Shown: piece by piece, positions 1-7,777 of the stretch
How positions within the stretch are numbered: the first letter of the stretch is position 1
Layout: every line of letters starts with the position of its first letter
Origin: Haliscomenobacter hydrossis DSM 1100
GTDB taxonomy: Bacteria; Bacteroidota; Bacteroidia; Chitinophagales; Saprospiraceae
Length of the DNA stretch: 64,000 nt
Direction: 5' to 3'
Assembly: GCF_000212735.1 (NCBI RefSeq)
Contig: NC_015510.1
Coordinates: 124,001 to 188,000, forward strand
The notes under the pieces: model-generated
What the model was told of the DNA's origin: nothing
Databases searched by the model: none
The model's input: the letters and a program-made list of their open reading frames with translations, nothing else
Made by a program: the position numbers and the translations under genes

Positions 1-345
1 GATGCGCGATTCCTTAACCGAATGGACTTCAATATCCCCCCAGAAGCCTCCATTTTTGGTGATAACGCATTTGAAAACCATGATTTGGAGGACAACTCCG
101 GCCAAATGGGGCAAATCATCTGGGAGACGATGCGTAAAAAAAATACCAGCAGGGGAGATATTTACCAGATCCGTTTATGGAAAAAGGCCATTCGAAGACA
201 AATCGAGTCCGTTTTTAGTGCCATTTGTGCTGCAATGCCCAAAACCATTCATGCCGTCACCCCGGATGGATTTAACTTGAAGACCTTTATGTTCATTTTT
301 GCCTATGCCCTTTCCTTTTTGTTTAACGAGCAGGAATTCGTATAG
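1..345 (+). mobile_element. C-terminal part of a DDE transposase (cut by the window edge)
   Basis: The frame is open from the first base, so the N-terminal part lies outside the window. Visible are GDNAFENHD near residue 20 from the edge, fitting the second catalytic Asp region of DDE transposases, and RRQIESVFSAI, fitting the catalytic Glu helix, followed by a hydrophobic tail (FMFIFAYALSFLF). This arrangement is typical of IS4/IS982-type transposases; the exact family cannot be fixed from the tail. No terminal inverted repeat was confirmed downstream. It reads left to right toward the PhzF-like gene. Confidence 0.6.
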
Positions 346-406
346 GTCACAACTTGAGTTATGATACTCAATGAAAGCACTTACTATTTCAATACTTCGA
401 CCAATC

Positions 407-441
407 TTTTCAACTTTTCAACTATAAACTTTTCAACTAAA
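407..441. repeat. TTTTCAACT word repeats in the leader of the PhzF-like gene
   Basis: Three near-tandem copies of the word TTTTCAACT lie directly before the start codon. The same word, in both orientations, builds the large palindrome upstream of cmk at 53740-53857. Here only one orientation is present, so no strong hairpin is expected. It looks like a half-copy of that repeat family. Confidence 0.5.
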
Positions 442-442
442 C

Positions 443-1225
443 ATGGAATTATCAATCTATCAAGTCGACGCCTTTGCCAATGCCGTTTTTCAAGGCAACC
501 CTGCGGCAGTGGTTCCGCTGGATGCCTGGCTTCCCGATGCGGTTCTGCAAAACATCGCCACGGAAAACAATCTATCTGAAACGGCATATTTCGTGCCTGA
601 GGGTGAAGGTTATCACCTGCGTTGGTTTACACCAGCCATGGAAGTCCGTTTGTGTGGCCACGCCACGCTGGCCAGTGCGCATGTATTGTTTGCCCATTTG
701 GGGTACAACAAAGCAAGCATCAGTTTCAATACCCTGGGAGGAAACTTGTTGGTTCGCAAAGTAGCAGATCAATACGTCATGGATTTTCCTACCGACGAAC
801 CCCAGCCATTTCATGTACTCCGAAACCTCGAAGAAACCCTGGGGGTTCAGATTTTAGAAATGGCCAAAGGGACTGACGATTATTTGGCCATGATCGAATC
901 GGAGGAGATGCTGATGGCGCTGCGGCCCAATTTCCGCATGTTGTCGGAGTTAAAAACCCGGGGCTTGATCGTTACCGCGCCCGGTACAAGCACGGATATT
1001 GCTACGCGCTGTTTTTTTCCAAGCTTTGGTATCGATGAAGATCCTGTAACGGGTTCAGCCCACACCTTGCTCACTCCTTTTTGGGCAAAAAAATTGGGAA
1101 AAACGAGCATCAGTGCCATCCAGGGAGGCGCACGCAAAGGTCAACTGCACTGCGAACTCAAGGGGGATCGTGTGGAACTGATGGGCAAGGCGCAGACGTA
1201 TTTGATTGGAAAAATTTGGGTGTAA
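443..1225 (+). CDS. PhzF-family isomerase/epimerase-like protein
   Basis: 260 aa, the normal length for the PhzF family of cofactor-free isomerases with a diaminopimelate-epimerase fold. Signature stretches are VDAFANAVFQGNPAAV at residues 8-23, ENNLSETAYFV near 41-51 carrying the Glu expected to be catalytic, the MEVRLCGHATLA segment near 66-77, and DEDPVTGSAHTLL near 198. The substrate is unknown; no phenazine genes are nearby, so a phenazine role should not be assumed. The start is the ATG just after a TTTTCAACT-rich leader. The gene stands alone and converges on the rRNA methyltransferase gene. Confidence 0.88.
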   Translation: MELSIYQVDAFANAVFQGNPAAVVPLDAWLPDAVLQNIATENNLSETAYFVPEGEGYHLRWFTPAMEVRLCGHATLASAHVLFAHLGYNKASISFNTLGGNLLVRKVADQYVMDFPTDEPQPFHVLRNLEETLGVQILEMAKGTDDYLAMIESEEMLMALRPNFRMLSELKTRGLIVTAPGTSTDIATRCFFPSFGIDEDPVTGSAHTLLTPFWAKKLGKTSISAIQGGARKGQLHCELKGDRVELMGKAQTYLIGKIWV

Positions 1226-1234
1226 TTAAAACCC

Positions 1235-2179
1235 TTATACCCGCTGCATCCGAAAACAGCGGTGGATTTTTTTGTCCCGAAAATCCATTGGAATGCTGCG
1301 TTGGCTGATTTCTTCAATCTCTACCCCTTTTAAAGCTTCGGCATCCAGTTTGAACGAGCGGTAATTGGTGGAAAAATAAATGGTGCCGCCGGGGATGGTC
1401 GCGTAAATCACTTTATTGAGCAAATCCACGTGGTCGCGTTGGGTATCCAATACTTCTTTCATCATTTTGCTGTTGGAAAAAGTGGGTGGATCGATCAGCA
1501 CCAAATCAAATTGGTGTGGACGTAAGGTATCAAGGTACTGTTTCACATCGGCACGGACGAGGAAATGGGTTTTGTCGATTTGCTGACCAAAGTTGTTGAT
1601 GTTCAGGTTGGCACGTGCCCAATCGAGGTAGGTATTTGATAGATCTACTGTGGTGGTGCTCCGTGCACCGCCGGCAGCGGCATAAATGGTAAATGCCCCG
1701 GTATAGGCAAAAAGATTCAAAAAATGCTTGCCCTCGGCTTGTTCCCGGATCATTTGCCGGGTATTGCGGTGATCGAGGAATAGCCCGGTATCTACGTAAT
1801 CGCTGAGGTTGACCAAAAAATTCAGGCCATTTTCCCTAACCAGGCGCTGGTGTTTTTCGGCGTCAACCTTTTCGTATTGTTGTTGCCCTTTTTGGCGTTT
1901 GCGTTCTTTAAAAAAAATCAAATGCCGGGGCACCACCATGACCTTGCTGATGCTGTCCAGGCAATCTTCCAACCATTGCTGGTGCTGGAACTCATCCAGA
2001 TCGTGTTGTCGATGGTATTCCGCTACATGCAAGGCCTCCTCGTACCGATCAATCACCAGCGGGAAATTGGTCAGGTCATCATCATACACGCGGTAACAGG
2101 TCACGCCTTGCCTACGGGCCCATTTGCTGATGTGACGATCCACTTTTTGCAAACGGTTTTCAAACTCTTGGGTAGCCAT
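1235..2179 (-). CDS. Class I SAM-dependent methyltransferase, RlmK/RlmI-like (23S rRNA)
   Basis: 314 aa from the ATG at 2179. It resembles the C-terminal (RlmK-like) half of E. coli RlmL: an N-terminal region with VTCYRVYDDD, VDTGLFLDHRNTR before the SAM-binding domain, FLNLFAYTGAFTIYAA as motif I, VDLSNTYLDWARANL, and the catalytic-loop motif LIDPPTFSNSK. The likely reaction is methylation of a base in 23S rRNA; which base cannot be told. The start codon overlaps the stop of the upstream PLP enzyme gene by one base (TGATG), indicating translational coupling. The longer upstream frame runs into that gene and was not used. Confidence 0.8.
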   Translation of the reverse strand: MATQEFENRLQKVDRHISKWARRQGVTCYRVYDDDLTNFPLVIDRYEEALHVAEYHRQHDLDEFQHQQWLEDCLDSISKVMVVPRHLIFFKERKRQKGQQQYEKVDAEKHQRLVRENGLNFLVNLSDYVDTGLFLDHRNTRQMIREQAEGKHFLNLFAYTGAFTIYAAAGGARSTTTVDLSNTYLDWARANLNINNFGQQIDKTHFLVRADVKQYLDTLRPHQFDLVLIDPPTFSNSKMMKEVLDTQRDHVDLLNKVIYATIPGGTIYFSTNYRSFKLDAEALKGVEIEEISQRSIPMDFRDKKIHRCFRMQRV

Positions 2180-3291
2180 CAAATGCTGATTTTGCGTTTG
2201 CGGGCCACTACCTGCCAGGTATCGACCCACTCGCCGTTTTGAATCACCAGCGCTTCTTCGTACAAATTGATGGTGGGGCAGATGTGGTAGGGTACGCCAT
2301 ACAAGGCGTCTCCCACTTTCCATTTTTCCCAGTCTGCTACTTCCAGCACAAGGTGTTCCTCACTTTGGGAAACAAAACTGTATTGATCCAAATTCAGGAA
2401 TTTCACCCGCTTGTCAATCGAGTTTTCAGCGGCGATGGCTTTATGTCCCAAATCAACGGTAAGGTAACCCGGTTTGGGTTTGGAAATCACGCGGGTAAAC
2501 ACCAAGCCCGCCCATTGAAAAGGCTGATCGGGCAATCCTTCACCGTAACCCCAATCCCAGACCAGACAAGTGCCGGGACTCAGGTGTACACCTTCACGTT
2601 GAGCATGTACGTTTTGGGCCGGTGAACCACCTGCAATCACCAGAGGATCGGGTAATCCCGCCGCACTGATTTGTTGCAACAAAACACTGACCCCCTGAAA
2701 AGCCTGGTCGCTTTTGGCCTTGCGTGCCGCAAAATCTGCATCGCGAAAACTGCCGTCGTATACATGTAAGCCCAAAACCTTCAAGTAAGGATAACGAAAG
2801 AGAGATTGGTAAAACGGGAACAATTCATCGTTTAGCGGGTGCCCGGAACGATCCATGGCATTGTTGACGTCCACCAGGATGTTGGCCGTAAGCCGGTGAC
2901 TGGAAAAAACAACCTGATGAGCAGAAGCCGATTCGGCACAATCCACCAAGGAGATGAATTCAACTTTGGGAAAAGTTTGCACCAACTGCGCCAGTCGTTC
3001 AATTTTAGGCCCGACCAGCTGGTGGGCAATGATTACGGTGGAAGCACCTGCACGAGCCGTCATTTCTGCTTCGGCGATGGTGGCGCACTTGAAACGGGTG
3101 ATGCCCTGCATCAATTGCATGCGCACCAGTTCCGTCATTTTATAGGTTTTGACGTGGGGAATCAAACGCTCCGCACTGCCTGCTATCTGGAGCATGAGGT
3201 TGATGTTAGAGGCTACCCGGTCTTTGTACAAAAGTAAAGCTGGCGAATCGATTGGGGTTGTGTCTTTCAGGAGAAACCAGTTGTTGTCCAT
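2179..3291 (-). CDS. D-threonine aldolase / D-serine dehydratase-like PLP enzyme
   Basis: 370 aa with an alanine-racemase-type N-terminal barrel and a D-Ser dehydratase-like C-terminal domain. HVKTYK at residues 46-51 carries the Lys (about 48) expected to bind PLP. The C-terminal VPYHICPTINLY contains the His and Cys that bind the metal in this family. These enzymes act on D-threonine or other D-beta-hydroxy amino acids in the cytoplasm; the substrate is not known here. The gene is the first of a two-gene operon with the overlapping rRNA methyltransferase gene. Confidence 0.82.
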   Translation of the reverse strand: MDNNWFLLKDTTPIDSPALLLYKDRVASNINLMLQIAGSAERLIPHVKTYKMTELVRMQLMQGITRFKCATIAEAEMTARAGASTVIIAHQLVGPKIERLAQLVQTFPKVEFISLVDCAESASAHQVVFSSHRLTANILVDVNNAMDRSGHPLNDELFPFYQSLFRYPYLKVLGLHVYDGSFRDADFAARKAKSDQAFQGVSVLLQQISAAGLPDPLVIAGGSPAQNVHAQREGVHLSPGTCLVWDWGYGEGLPDQPFQWAGLVFTRVISKPKPGYLTVDLGHKAIAAENSIDKRVKFLNLDQYSFVSQSEEHLVLEVADWEKWKVGDALYGVPYHICPTINLYEEALVIQNGEWVDTWQVVARKRKISI

Positions 3292-3404
3292 AGTGCGATG
3301 TACTTTGTGCGAAGAAAAGAAAAATTGCGTAAATAGTTGTAGCGTTGAAACGTTTATAGTTGAAATGTATGGGTAGCAACCTTATCTTGCACAGCCATTG
3401 GCTC

Positions 3405-3460
3405 ATCAGCTTTGAGCTATCAGCACGGACATGGTTCATCGCTGAAGGCTCAAAGCTGAT
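3405..3460. repeat. Intergenic palindrome, ATCAGCTTTGAGC word
   Basis: The 20-nt arms begin ATCAGCTTTGAGC and end GCTCAAAGCTGAT, with the outer 13 nt and inner 4 nt complementary and a 16-nt loop. It lies between two divergent genes (PLP enzyme leftward, ADP-ribosylglycohydrolase rightward), so it is not a terminator for either. It would lie in the leader or promoter region of the ADP-ribosylglycohydrolase gene. Confidence 0.75.
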
Positions 3461-3487
3461 TGCTGTATACTATCTCAACTTACCTGC

Positions 3488-4444
3488 ATGAACATTGTAC
3501 GAGACGCTCTACTTGGACTAGCGGTAGCCGATGCCCTCGGGGTTCCGGTAGAATTTCAATCTCGAGAAGCCCTGGCCGAAAACCCCGTGATTGGCATGCG
3601 CGGATATGGCACCTACAGCCAACCTGCGGGTACCTGGTCGGACGATAGTTCACTCACTTTTTGCCTGGCCGAAAGCCTTTTGCAGGGGTTTGACCTGGCC
3701 AATATGGCCCAAAAATTTGTGGATTGGAGCAATGCCCGAATTTGGACACCCTACGGGACAGTATTTGACATTGGCATCACCACTCGGGAGGCCATGGAAG
3801 TGTTGGAAGACATTTTGACTACTGGAGACCATGAAGCGCTGCTCTATCTTCACCAGGAAGCCGACGAAATGAGCAATGGCAATGGGTCGCTCATGCGTAT
3901 TTTGCCGCTGCTGTTTTACCTCAAAGACCAGCCCGCCGATACCTGGTTTGAAACCACCTGGCGGGTATCAGCACTCACACACGGCCACATCCGGGCGGCT
4001 GTTGCCTGCTGGTATTACCTGCGCATGGCCTGGCACCTCTGGCAAAACAAAGACAAACGGGCGGCACATCTTGAAGTGCGTACAGAAGCCCGGGAGTTGT
4101 TTAAAAAGCACAACATCTCTTTTAGCGAGCAACGTATCTTTAGCCGAGTGGTGGAACACAACATCAGTTTTTTGCCCAGTTCCGAAATCCAATCCGCAGG
4201 TTATGTCATGCACAGCCTGGAAGCGGCTTTGTGGTGTTTGTTGCGCTACAATACTTACGAAGAAACGGTATTGGCTGCCGTCAACCTGGGTCACGATACC
4301 GATACCACTGCCGCCATCGTGGGTGGACTGGCTGGAATCCTGTATGGTGCTGATGCTATCCCCTCCGAGTGGCAAAACCAACTTGCTCGCCTGCCGGATG
4401 TGTTGCAGTTATGTGATGACGTTTATGCACGCTGGCTGAAATAA
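3488..4444 (+). CDS. ADP-ribosylglycohydrolase family protein
   Basis: 318 aa, the usual length for the DraG/ARH family that removes ADP-ribose from proteins or small molecules using two Mg ions. Metal-site motifs are visible at both ends: DALLGLAVADALGVPVEF at 6-23, DDSSLTF at about 52-58, and GHDTDTTAAIVGGLAG at about 268-283. The target is unknown, and no partner ADP-ribosyltransferase is seen in the window. The start ATG follows a palindrome at 3405-3460. Confidence 0.9.
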   Translation: MNIVRDALLGLAVADALGVPVEFQSREALAENPVIGMRGYGTYSQPAGTWSDDSSLTFCLAESLLQGFDLANMAQKFVDWSNARIWTPYGTVFDIGITTREAMEVLEDILTTGDHEALLYLHQEADEMSNGNGSLMRILPLLFYLKDQPADTWFETTWRVSALTHGHIRAAVACWYYLRMAWHLWQNKDKRAAHLEVRTEARELFKKHNISFSEQRIFSRVVEHNISFLPSSEIQSAGYVMHSLEAALWCLLRYNTYEETVLAAVNLGHDTDTTAAIVGGLAGILYGADAIPSEWQNQLARLPDVLQLCDDVYARWLK

Positions 4445-4470
4445 GGGGCTAATGACCAATCTAAAACTCC

Positions 4471-4499
4471 CTTTCGGAAAGTTTCAGACTTTCCGAAAG
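4471..4499. repeat. Hairpin 1 of a pair, CTTTCGGAAAGT arms
   Basis: Perfect 12-nt arms (CTTTCGGAAAGT and its complement) around a 5-nt loop. It lies just after the ADP-ribosylglycohydrolase stop, between two convergent genes. It shares a GAAAGT/ACTTTC core with the second hairpin 50 bases on. Confidence 0.8.
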
Positions 4500-4548
4500 T
4501 TCTTTAACGTAAAATATAGGCAACCTTCAATGATGGTACAAACTTGAA

Positions 4549-4578
4549 CTTGTCGAAAGTCTTGAAACTTTCGACAAG
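4549..4578. repeat. Hairpin 2 of a pair, CTTGTCGAAAGT arms
   Basis: Perfect 12-nt arms around a 6-nt loop, 24 bases before the end of the convergent Nudix gene. Both hairpins share the inner CGAAAGT-like core, so they look like diverged copies of one element. Neither has a clear T-run, so they are not textbook intrinsic terminators. Confidence 0.8.
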
Positions 4579-4601
4579 GGGTTTCAGCATTATTGGTTGT
4601 T

Positions 4602-5075
4602 TTATTCACTCAGTGATACACAAATGTGTTCAATGTGCAGGGGCAAATTAACCAAACCTGTTTGCAAAAAAGCAGGTTTTAAATCCAAGGATTGGATTTG
4701 GGCCAGATCCTGCCATTGGTAAATCAGTTTGGCATCTGGCTCATAACCAATGAATTCGTATTCTTTTAACAAGGGACTATTTGCACTTAAGTTGGCCTGA
4801 TAAAAAAAACAAAGTTCGTGTACTTCTCGGTCATTAAAAACATGCATGTTTTCAACCAACCATAGCAGCTTTCCAATCTCAAGCTCCTCCCCTATTTCTT
4901 CCATCATTTCCCGCTTAAGTGTATCCGCAGAAAATTCCATCATCTCGCAACGTCCACCCGGCAAAGACCAGAAATCCTCTTGCTCGCCTCGATGCACTAA
5001 TACCCTACCCTCGTTGAGGATAACTGCAGCGATCCGATAATTGAAACGTTTTTCATTGATGAGCACAGAAATCAT
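4602..5075 (-). CDS. Nudix hydrolase
   Basis: 157 aa. A complete Nudix box is visible at residues 40-62: GGRCEMMEF, then REMMEEIGEEL, with the REUxEExGU metal-binding pattern intact. It should hydrolyse a nucleoside diphosphate linked to another group; the substrate cannot be read from the sequence. It converges on the ADP-ribosylglycohydrolase gene, so a shared ADP-ribose metabolism is conceivable, but this is only suggested by position. Confidence 0.88.
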   Translation of the reverse strand: MISVLINEKRFNYRIAAVILNEGRVLVHRGEQEDFWSLPGGRCEMMEFSADTLKREMMEEIGEELEIGKLLWLVENMHVFNDREVHELCFFYQANLSANSPLLKEYEFIGYEPDAKLIYQWQDLAQIQSLDLKPAFLQTGLVNLPLHIEHICVSLSE

Positions 5076-5234
5076 GAGGTGTAGATTGAGGTGAAAGGAA
5101 TGTACTTGTAGGAAAAAGCAAAATCTTATGCCTTAGTTCCGTAGTTTTACTTTTTAAATTAAAAAATTCTAGGAAAATTCAGTCTGAGTAAAAAATATTT
5201 TTCTTTAAGACAGAGAAAGTTTTTCAAAAAATAA

Positions 5235-5265
5235 TTTTGTTTTAATCAAAAAAGTGATAATTTTG
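5235..5265 (+). promoter_or_regulatory. Bacteroidota-type promoter for the 5290 gene
   Basis: TTTTG (-33 element) is followed after 18 nt by TAATTTTG at 5258-5265, matching the TAnnTTTG -7 consensus. The start codon lies 24 bases downstream. Confidence 0.7.
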
Positions 5266-5289
5266 TAGCAACCAGATTATCAACTCGCT

Positions 5290-6000
5290 ATGAAAAAGCA
5301 ATCGGCGCATCGCCAATACAATTTTCCGGATGCAGACCTTTATCTTTTGTGTATGGAGCGCATCAGGGACGCCCATCGCGATCTGCAATACTTTGAGCAA
5401 TATGGCTATAGCCTAGATCGGTTGAAGGGATTCAAAACCTTATGTGATCAATTGAACACCCTAGCCGACGATGACGAGTTGGTAGGTGAACAAATGCTCA
5501 TGACCGAGAAAAAAGACGCTGCTGCGGAAAAACTCAAAACCGCTGTACGCAGTTTGATGACAAGGGTGGCCATGAAGTACAACAATCGCTCGGGTCGCTA
5601 CCGCAAGTTTGGCACCGCCAAGATGGGTGACATGACCGATGCTCAGCTCTTGTTTTGTGGTCGTCGGGTAGTACGCGTTGCCCGCCAGCAGATTGATTTC
5701 CTGGCCGAAGTGGGCGTCAATGAAACCCAAATCCAGCGGGTAGTAGATGCTCATCAGGAATTTGAAAATGCCCTTAACATCCAGCAAGACAAAATAGCCG
5801 ACCGCGACATTTCGGTAGAACGCCGCATTGATCAAGGCAATAAACTGTATCAGGAATTAATCGTGTTGTGTAACATTGGCAAAGACATCTGGGCAGAACG
5901 CGATGTGAGCAAATATGAAAGTTATACCATTTACGAAAGCAATAACGACCAGAAAATAGCCCGCAAGGCCAAGCTCTCACAAGAGGGTATATCATCGTAG
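5290..6000 (+). CDS. Conserved-looking helical protein of unknown function
   Basis: 236 aa, not recognised. It is rich in charged residues and predicted helix, with no signal peptide or membrane segment. It reads as a four-helix-type soluble protein: an N-terminal stretch with the aromatic pair YFEQYGYSLDRL, a basic middle (RVAMKYNNRSGRYRKFG), a GRRVVRVARQQIDFL helix, and a C-terminal charged tail. A good Bacteroidota promoter lies directly upstream and a small palindrome directly after the stop, so it is a single-gene unit. Confidence 0.75.
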   Translation: MKKQSAHRQYNFPDADLYLLCMERIRDAHRDLQYFEQYGYSLDRLKGFKTLCDQLNTLADDDELVGEQMLMTEKKDAAAEKLKTAVRSLMTRVAMKYNNRSGRYRKFGTAKMGDMTDAQLLFCGRRVVRVARQQIDFLAEVGVNETQIQRVVDAHQEFENALNIQQDKIADRDISVERRIDQGNKLYQELIVLCNIGKDIWAERDVSKYESYTIYESNNDQKIARKAKLSQEGISS

Positions 6001-6001
6001 C

Positions 6002-6021
6002 AGAGACGCAATGACGTCTCT
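6002..6021. repeat. Small palindrome AGAGACG/CGTCTCT after the 5290 gene
   Basis: Perfect 7-nt arms around a 6-nt loop, starting 2 bases after the stop codon, followed by a CT-rich stretch. It could be a weak terminator or a short intergenic repeat. Confidence 0.55.
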
Positions 6022-6174
6022 CTCTATCCTTAAAAATTCGTTAATTTTTGTTTTTTTCAAACCCTTCTCTCCTACCCTGCCGTCTAACCAGTCAGTTGTG
6101 CAGTAGCACGAACCATTTTTTATTTTTAAATCGGAGCAATACAACTACTGTATTGCGACCCAAAACCTGACGAA

Positions 6175-6606
6175 ATGAACATGTTCAAGGCATTTAAACT
6201 GAAATCCTGGGTGTTTGCAGCCTTAGTGCTTGCCACCACGATGTTGGCCTGCGACTCAAAAGATGACGCAAAGCCAGATCAAAGCAAGGTAGAAGGCAAA
6301 TGGAAACTGGAATCTATTTCTGGAGGATTTGCTGGCAATGGCTATACTGCCGATTGGAATTACCTGGAAATGAACGCAAACAAGACTTACCGTCGCTTGC
6401 AAAACGACACCCTCCGTTACCAGGGCACTTATGAGTTGCAAGAAAAAGATGGCAAGACCTACATTGATTTCAAAGTTGGTGCTACACCCAGTAATTCACC
6501 TTTTGAAGATCAGGACAAGGAAGTAGCGTTTGATAAGGATAAGCTAATCCTGAGCGATCCCTGCTGTGATTTGTACCAGTACGAGTTTTCGAAAGCAAAA
6601 AATTAG
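6175..6606 (+). CDS. Small lipocalin-like lipoprotein
   Basis: 143 aa. A signal peptide (KSWVFAALVLATTMLAC) ends in a lipobox Cys near residue 26, followed by an acidic DSKDDA linker that fits surface export in Bacteroidota. The mature part (GKWKLESISGGFAG, then YLEMNANKTYRRLQND, then YQGTYELQEKDGKTYIDF) has the strand pattern of Bacteroidota lipocalin-like proteins. No ligand can be named. Two in-frame ATGs lie two codons apart; the first is used. It converges on msrB across a terminator hairpin. Confidence 0.75.
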   Translation: MNMFKAFKLKSWVFAALVLATTMLACDSKDDAKPDQSKVEGKWKLESISGGFAGNGYTADWNYLEMNANKTYRRLQNDTLRYQGTYELQEKDGKTYIDFKVGATPSNSPFEDQDKEVAFDKDKLILSDPCCDLYQYEFSKAKN

Positions 6607-6631
6607 TGTTTAAACAGTGCTAAATTGAAAG

Positions 6632-6669
6632 GGTTGGGTACCAGTTCCTGGGTATCCAACCTCTTTTAT
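6632..6669. terminator. Terminator hairpin between lipoprotein gene and msrB
   Basis: Arms GGTTGGGTACC and GGGTATCCAACC surround a short loop, followed by TCTTTTATTT. It lies between two convergent genes and probably ends the rightward transcript. Confidence 0.65.
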
Positions 6670-7193
6670 TTCTTCTCCGCAACGAATTTCAGGGATACCG
6701 AATTGATGCAGTAACGCAAACCGGTTGGTTTGGGGCCGTCTGGAAATACATGCCCTAAATGCCCTCCACAGCGTGCACAAAACACTTCAGTACGCATCAT
6801 CCCGAGGGTATTGTCTGATTTTTTGGCGACATTCCCTTTCATGTACACTTCCCAAAAACTGGGCCAACCCGTGCCCGACTCAAATTTGGTTTCTGCATCA
6901 AAAAGAGGCAAATCACAGCCCCGACAAGTATAGACGCCTTGCTCATGGTTGTCCCACAATTTACCCGTAAAGGCTTGCTCAGTACCCGCTTGCCGCAATA
7001 CATGAAACTCCAGTTCGTCCAATTCTTTCTTCCATTCTTCATCCGTTTTAATAACAGGACCGAGAATTTCTCCCTTGAGCGATACAAATTTACCTTGGGG
7101 ATCCACTTCATTTTTGGAAGTAGGCTGTGCCCGATTGCAGGAAAAGAACACCAAGAGGGTCACAATAAACAAGAATGATGTTCGAATGATCAT
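6666..7193 (-). CDS. msrB: Peptide-methionine (R)-S-oxide reductase, lipoprotein form
   Basis: 175 aa. Repairs methionine-R-sulfoxide in proteins. The zinc-binding Cys pairs are CRGC at 90-93 and CARC at 139-142, and the catalytic Cys is in GLRYCINS (about 162). The N-terminus is a signal peptide ending in a lipobox-type FFSC (Cys 19), so the enzyme is probably anchored in the envelope, where oxidative damage is strong. It is the last gene of a possible leftward unit gldC, rimO, membrane protein, msrB. Confidence 0.92.
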   Translation of the reverse strand: MIIRTSFLFIVTLLVFFSCNRAQPTSKNEVDPQGKFVSLKGEILGPVIKTDEEWKKELDELEFHVLRQAGTEQAFTGKLWDNHEQGVYTCRGCDLPLFDAETKFESGTGWPSFWEVYMKGNVAKKSDNTLGMMRTEVFCARCGGHLGHVFPDGPKPTGLRYCINSVSLKFVAEKK

Positions 7194-7223
7194 ATAATTT
7201 ATATTTTCAATGGAAATAAGCGC

Positions 7224-7688
7224 TTACTTTCGGTTGCCTCGCCGAAAACGAGGTTGGTTCCATTCTTCCTTTTGGGCAAAAGTTACGATGCTGCGAATGG
7301 TGTTGACCAAAGCTAAAAAAACGAGGTACCCAAAGGTTACTACAATCAATATCCACCAATAAGAGCCGGCTTCACTCAAGCGCAGACCAGATAATGCCCG
7401 GGCCAAGGTTACCGAGGACAATACCAGCCCTAAAAAACAATAGATGGATTTACCCCAGTATTGTAAGGTATTGGGTGCCAATAGAGAGAGTACGGAATTG
7501 AACATGGCAAAACACAATAAAAAAGAAGCCGCAGTGAGGTAGGAGAAGCGTTCTTCCAGTACCCAAGCGCCCATCCATTCCAATGCTATAGCACTTAAAT
7601 TGACCAGCACCACACCTCCAAAAGCTATTAATGCCTGGAAAATGGGATTGGCGATATTGGCCCAAGAAGAATTAGCTGTTTCTTTCAT
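7224..7688 (-). CDS. Four-helix inner-membrane protein of unknown function
   Basis: 154 aa with four hydrophobic stretches (about residues 14-37, 49-67, 77-97 and 107-133) and a basic C-terminal tail (QPRFRRGNRK). No recognised motif. It lies 30 bases upstream of msrB on the same strand and 89 bases after rimO, so it may be co-transcribed with both. Confidence 0.65.
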   Translation of the reverse strand: MKETANSSWANIANPIFQALIAFGGVVLVNLSAIALEWMGAWVLEERFSYLTAASFLLCFAMFNSVLSLLAPNTLQYWGKSIYCFLGLVLSSVTLARALSGLRLSEAGSYWWILIVVTFGYLVFLALVNTIRSIVTFAQKEEWNQPRFRRGNRK

Positions 7689-7777
7689 TCAGATAAAATG
7701 AAATCCTGATCTCAATTGTTCAAAAGTAAACAATTAAATCCTGGAATGCCCGGTAATTCACCCGCTACACCTGTCTT

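Noticed and set aside
361-579. Small reading frame before and into the PhzF-like gene
   Set aside because: It translates the TTTTCAACT repeats and then the PhzF gene in a wrong frame.
443-1225. Phenazine biosynthesis gene
   Set aside because: Only the PhzF fold is present; no other phz genes occur, and most PhzF-like proteins are not phenazine enzymes.
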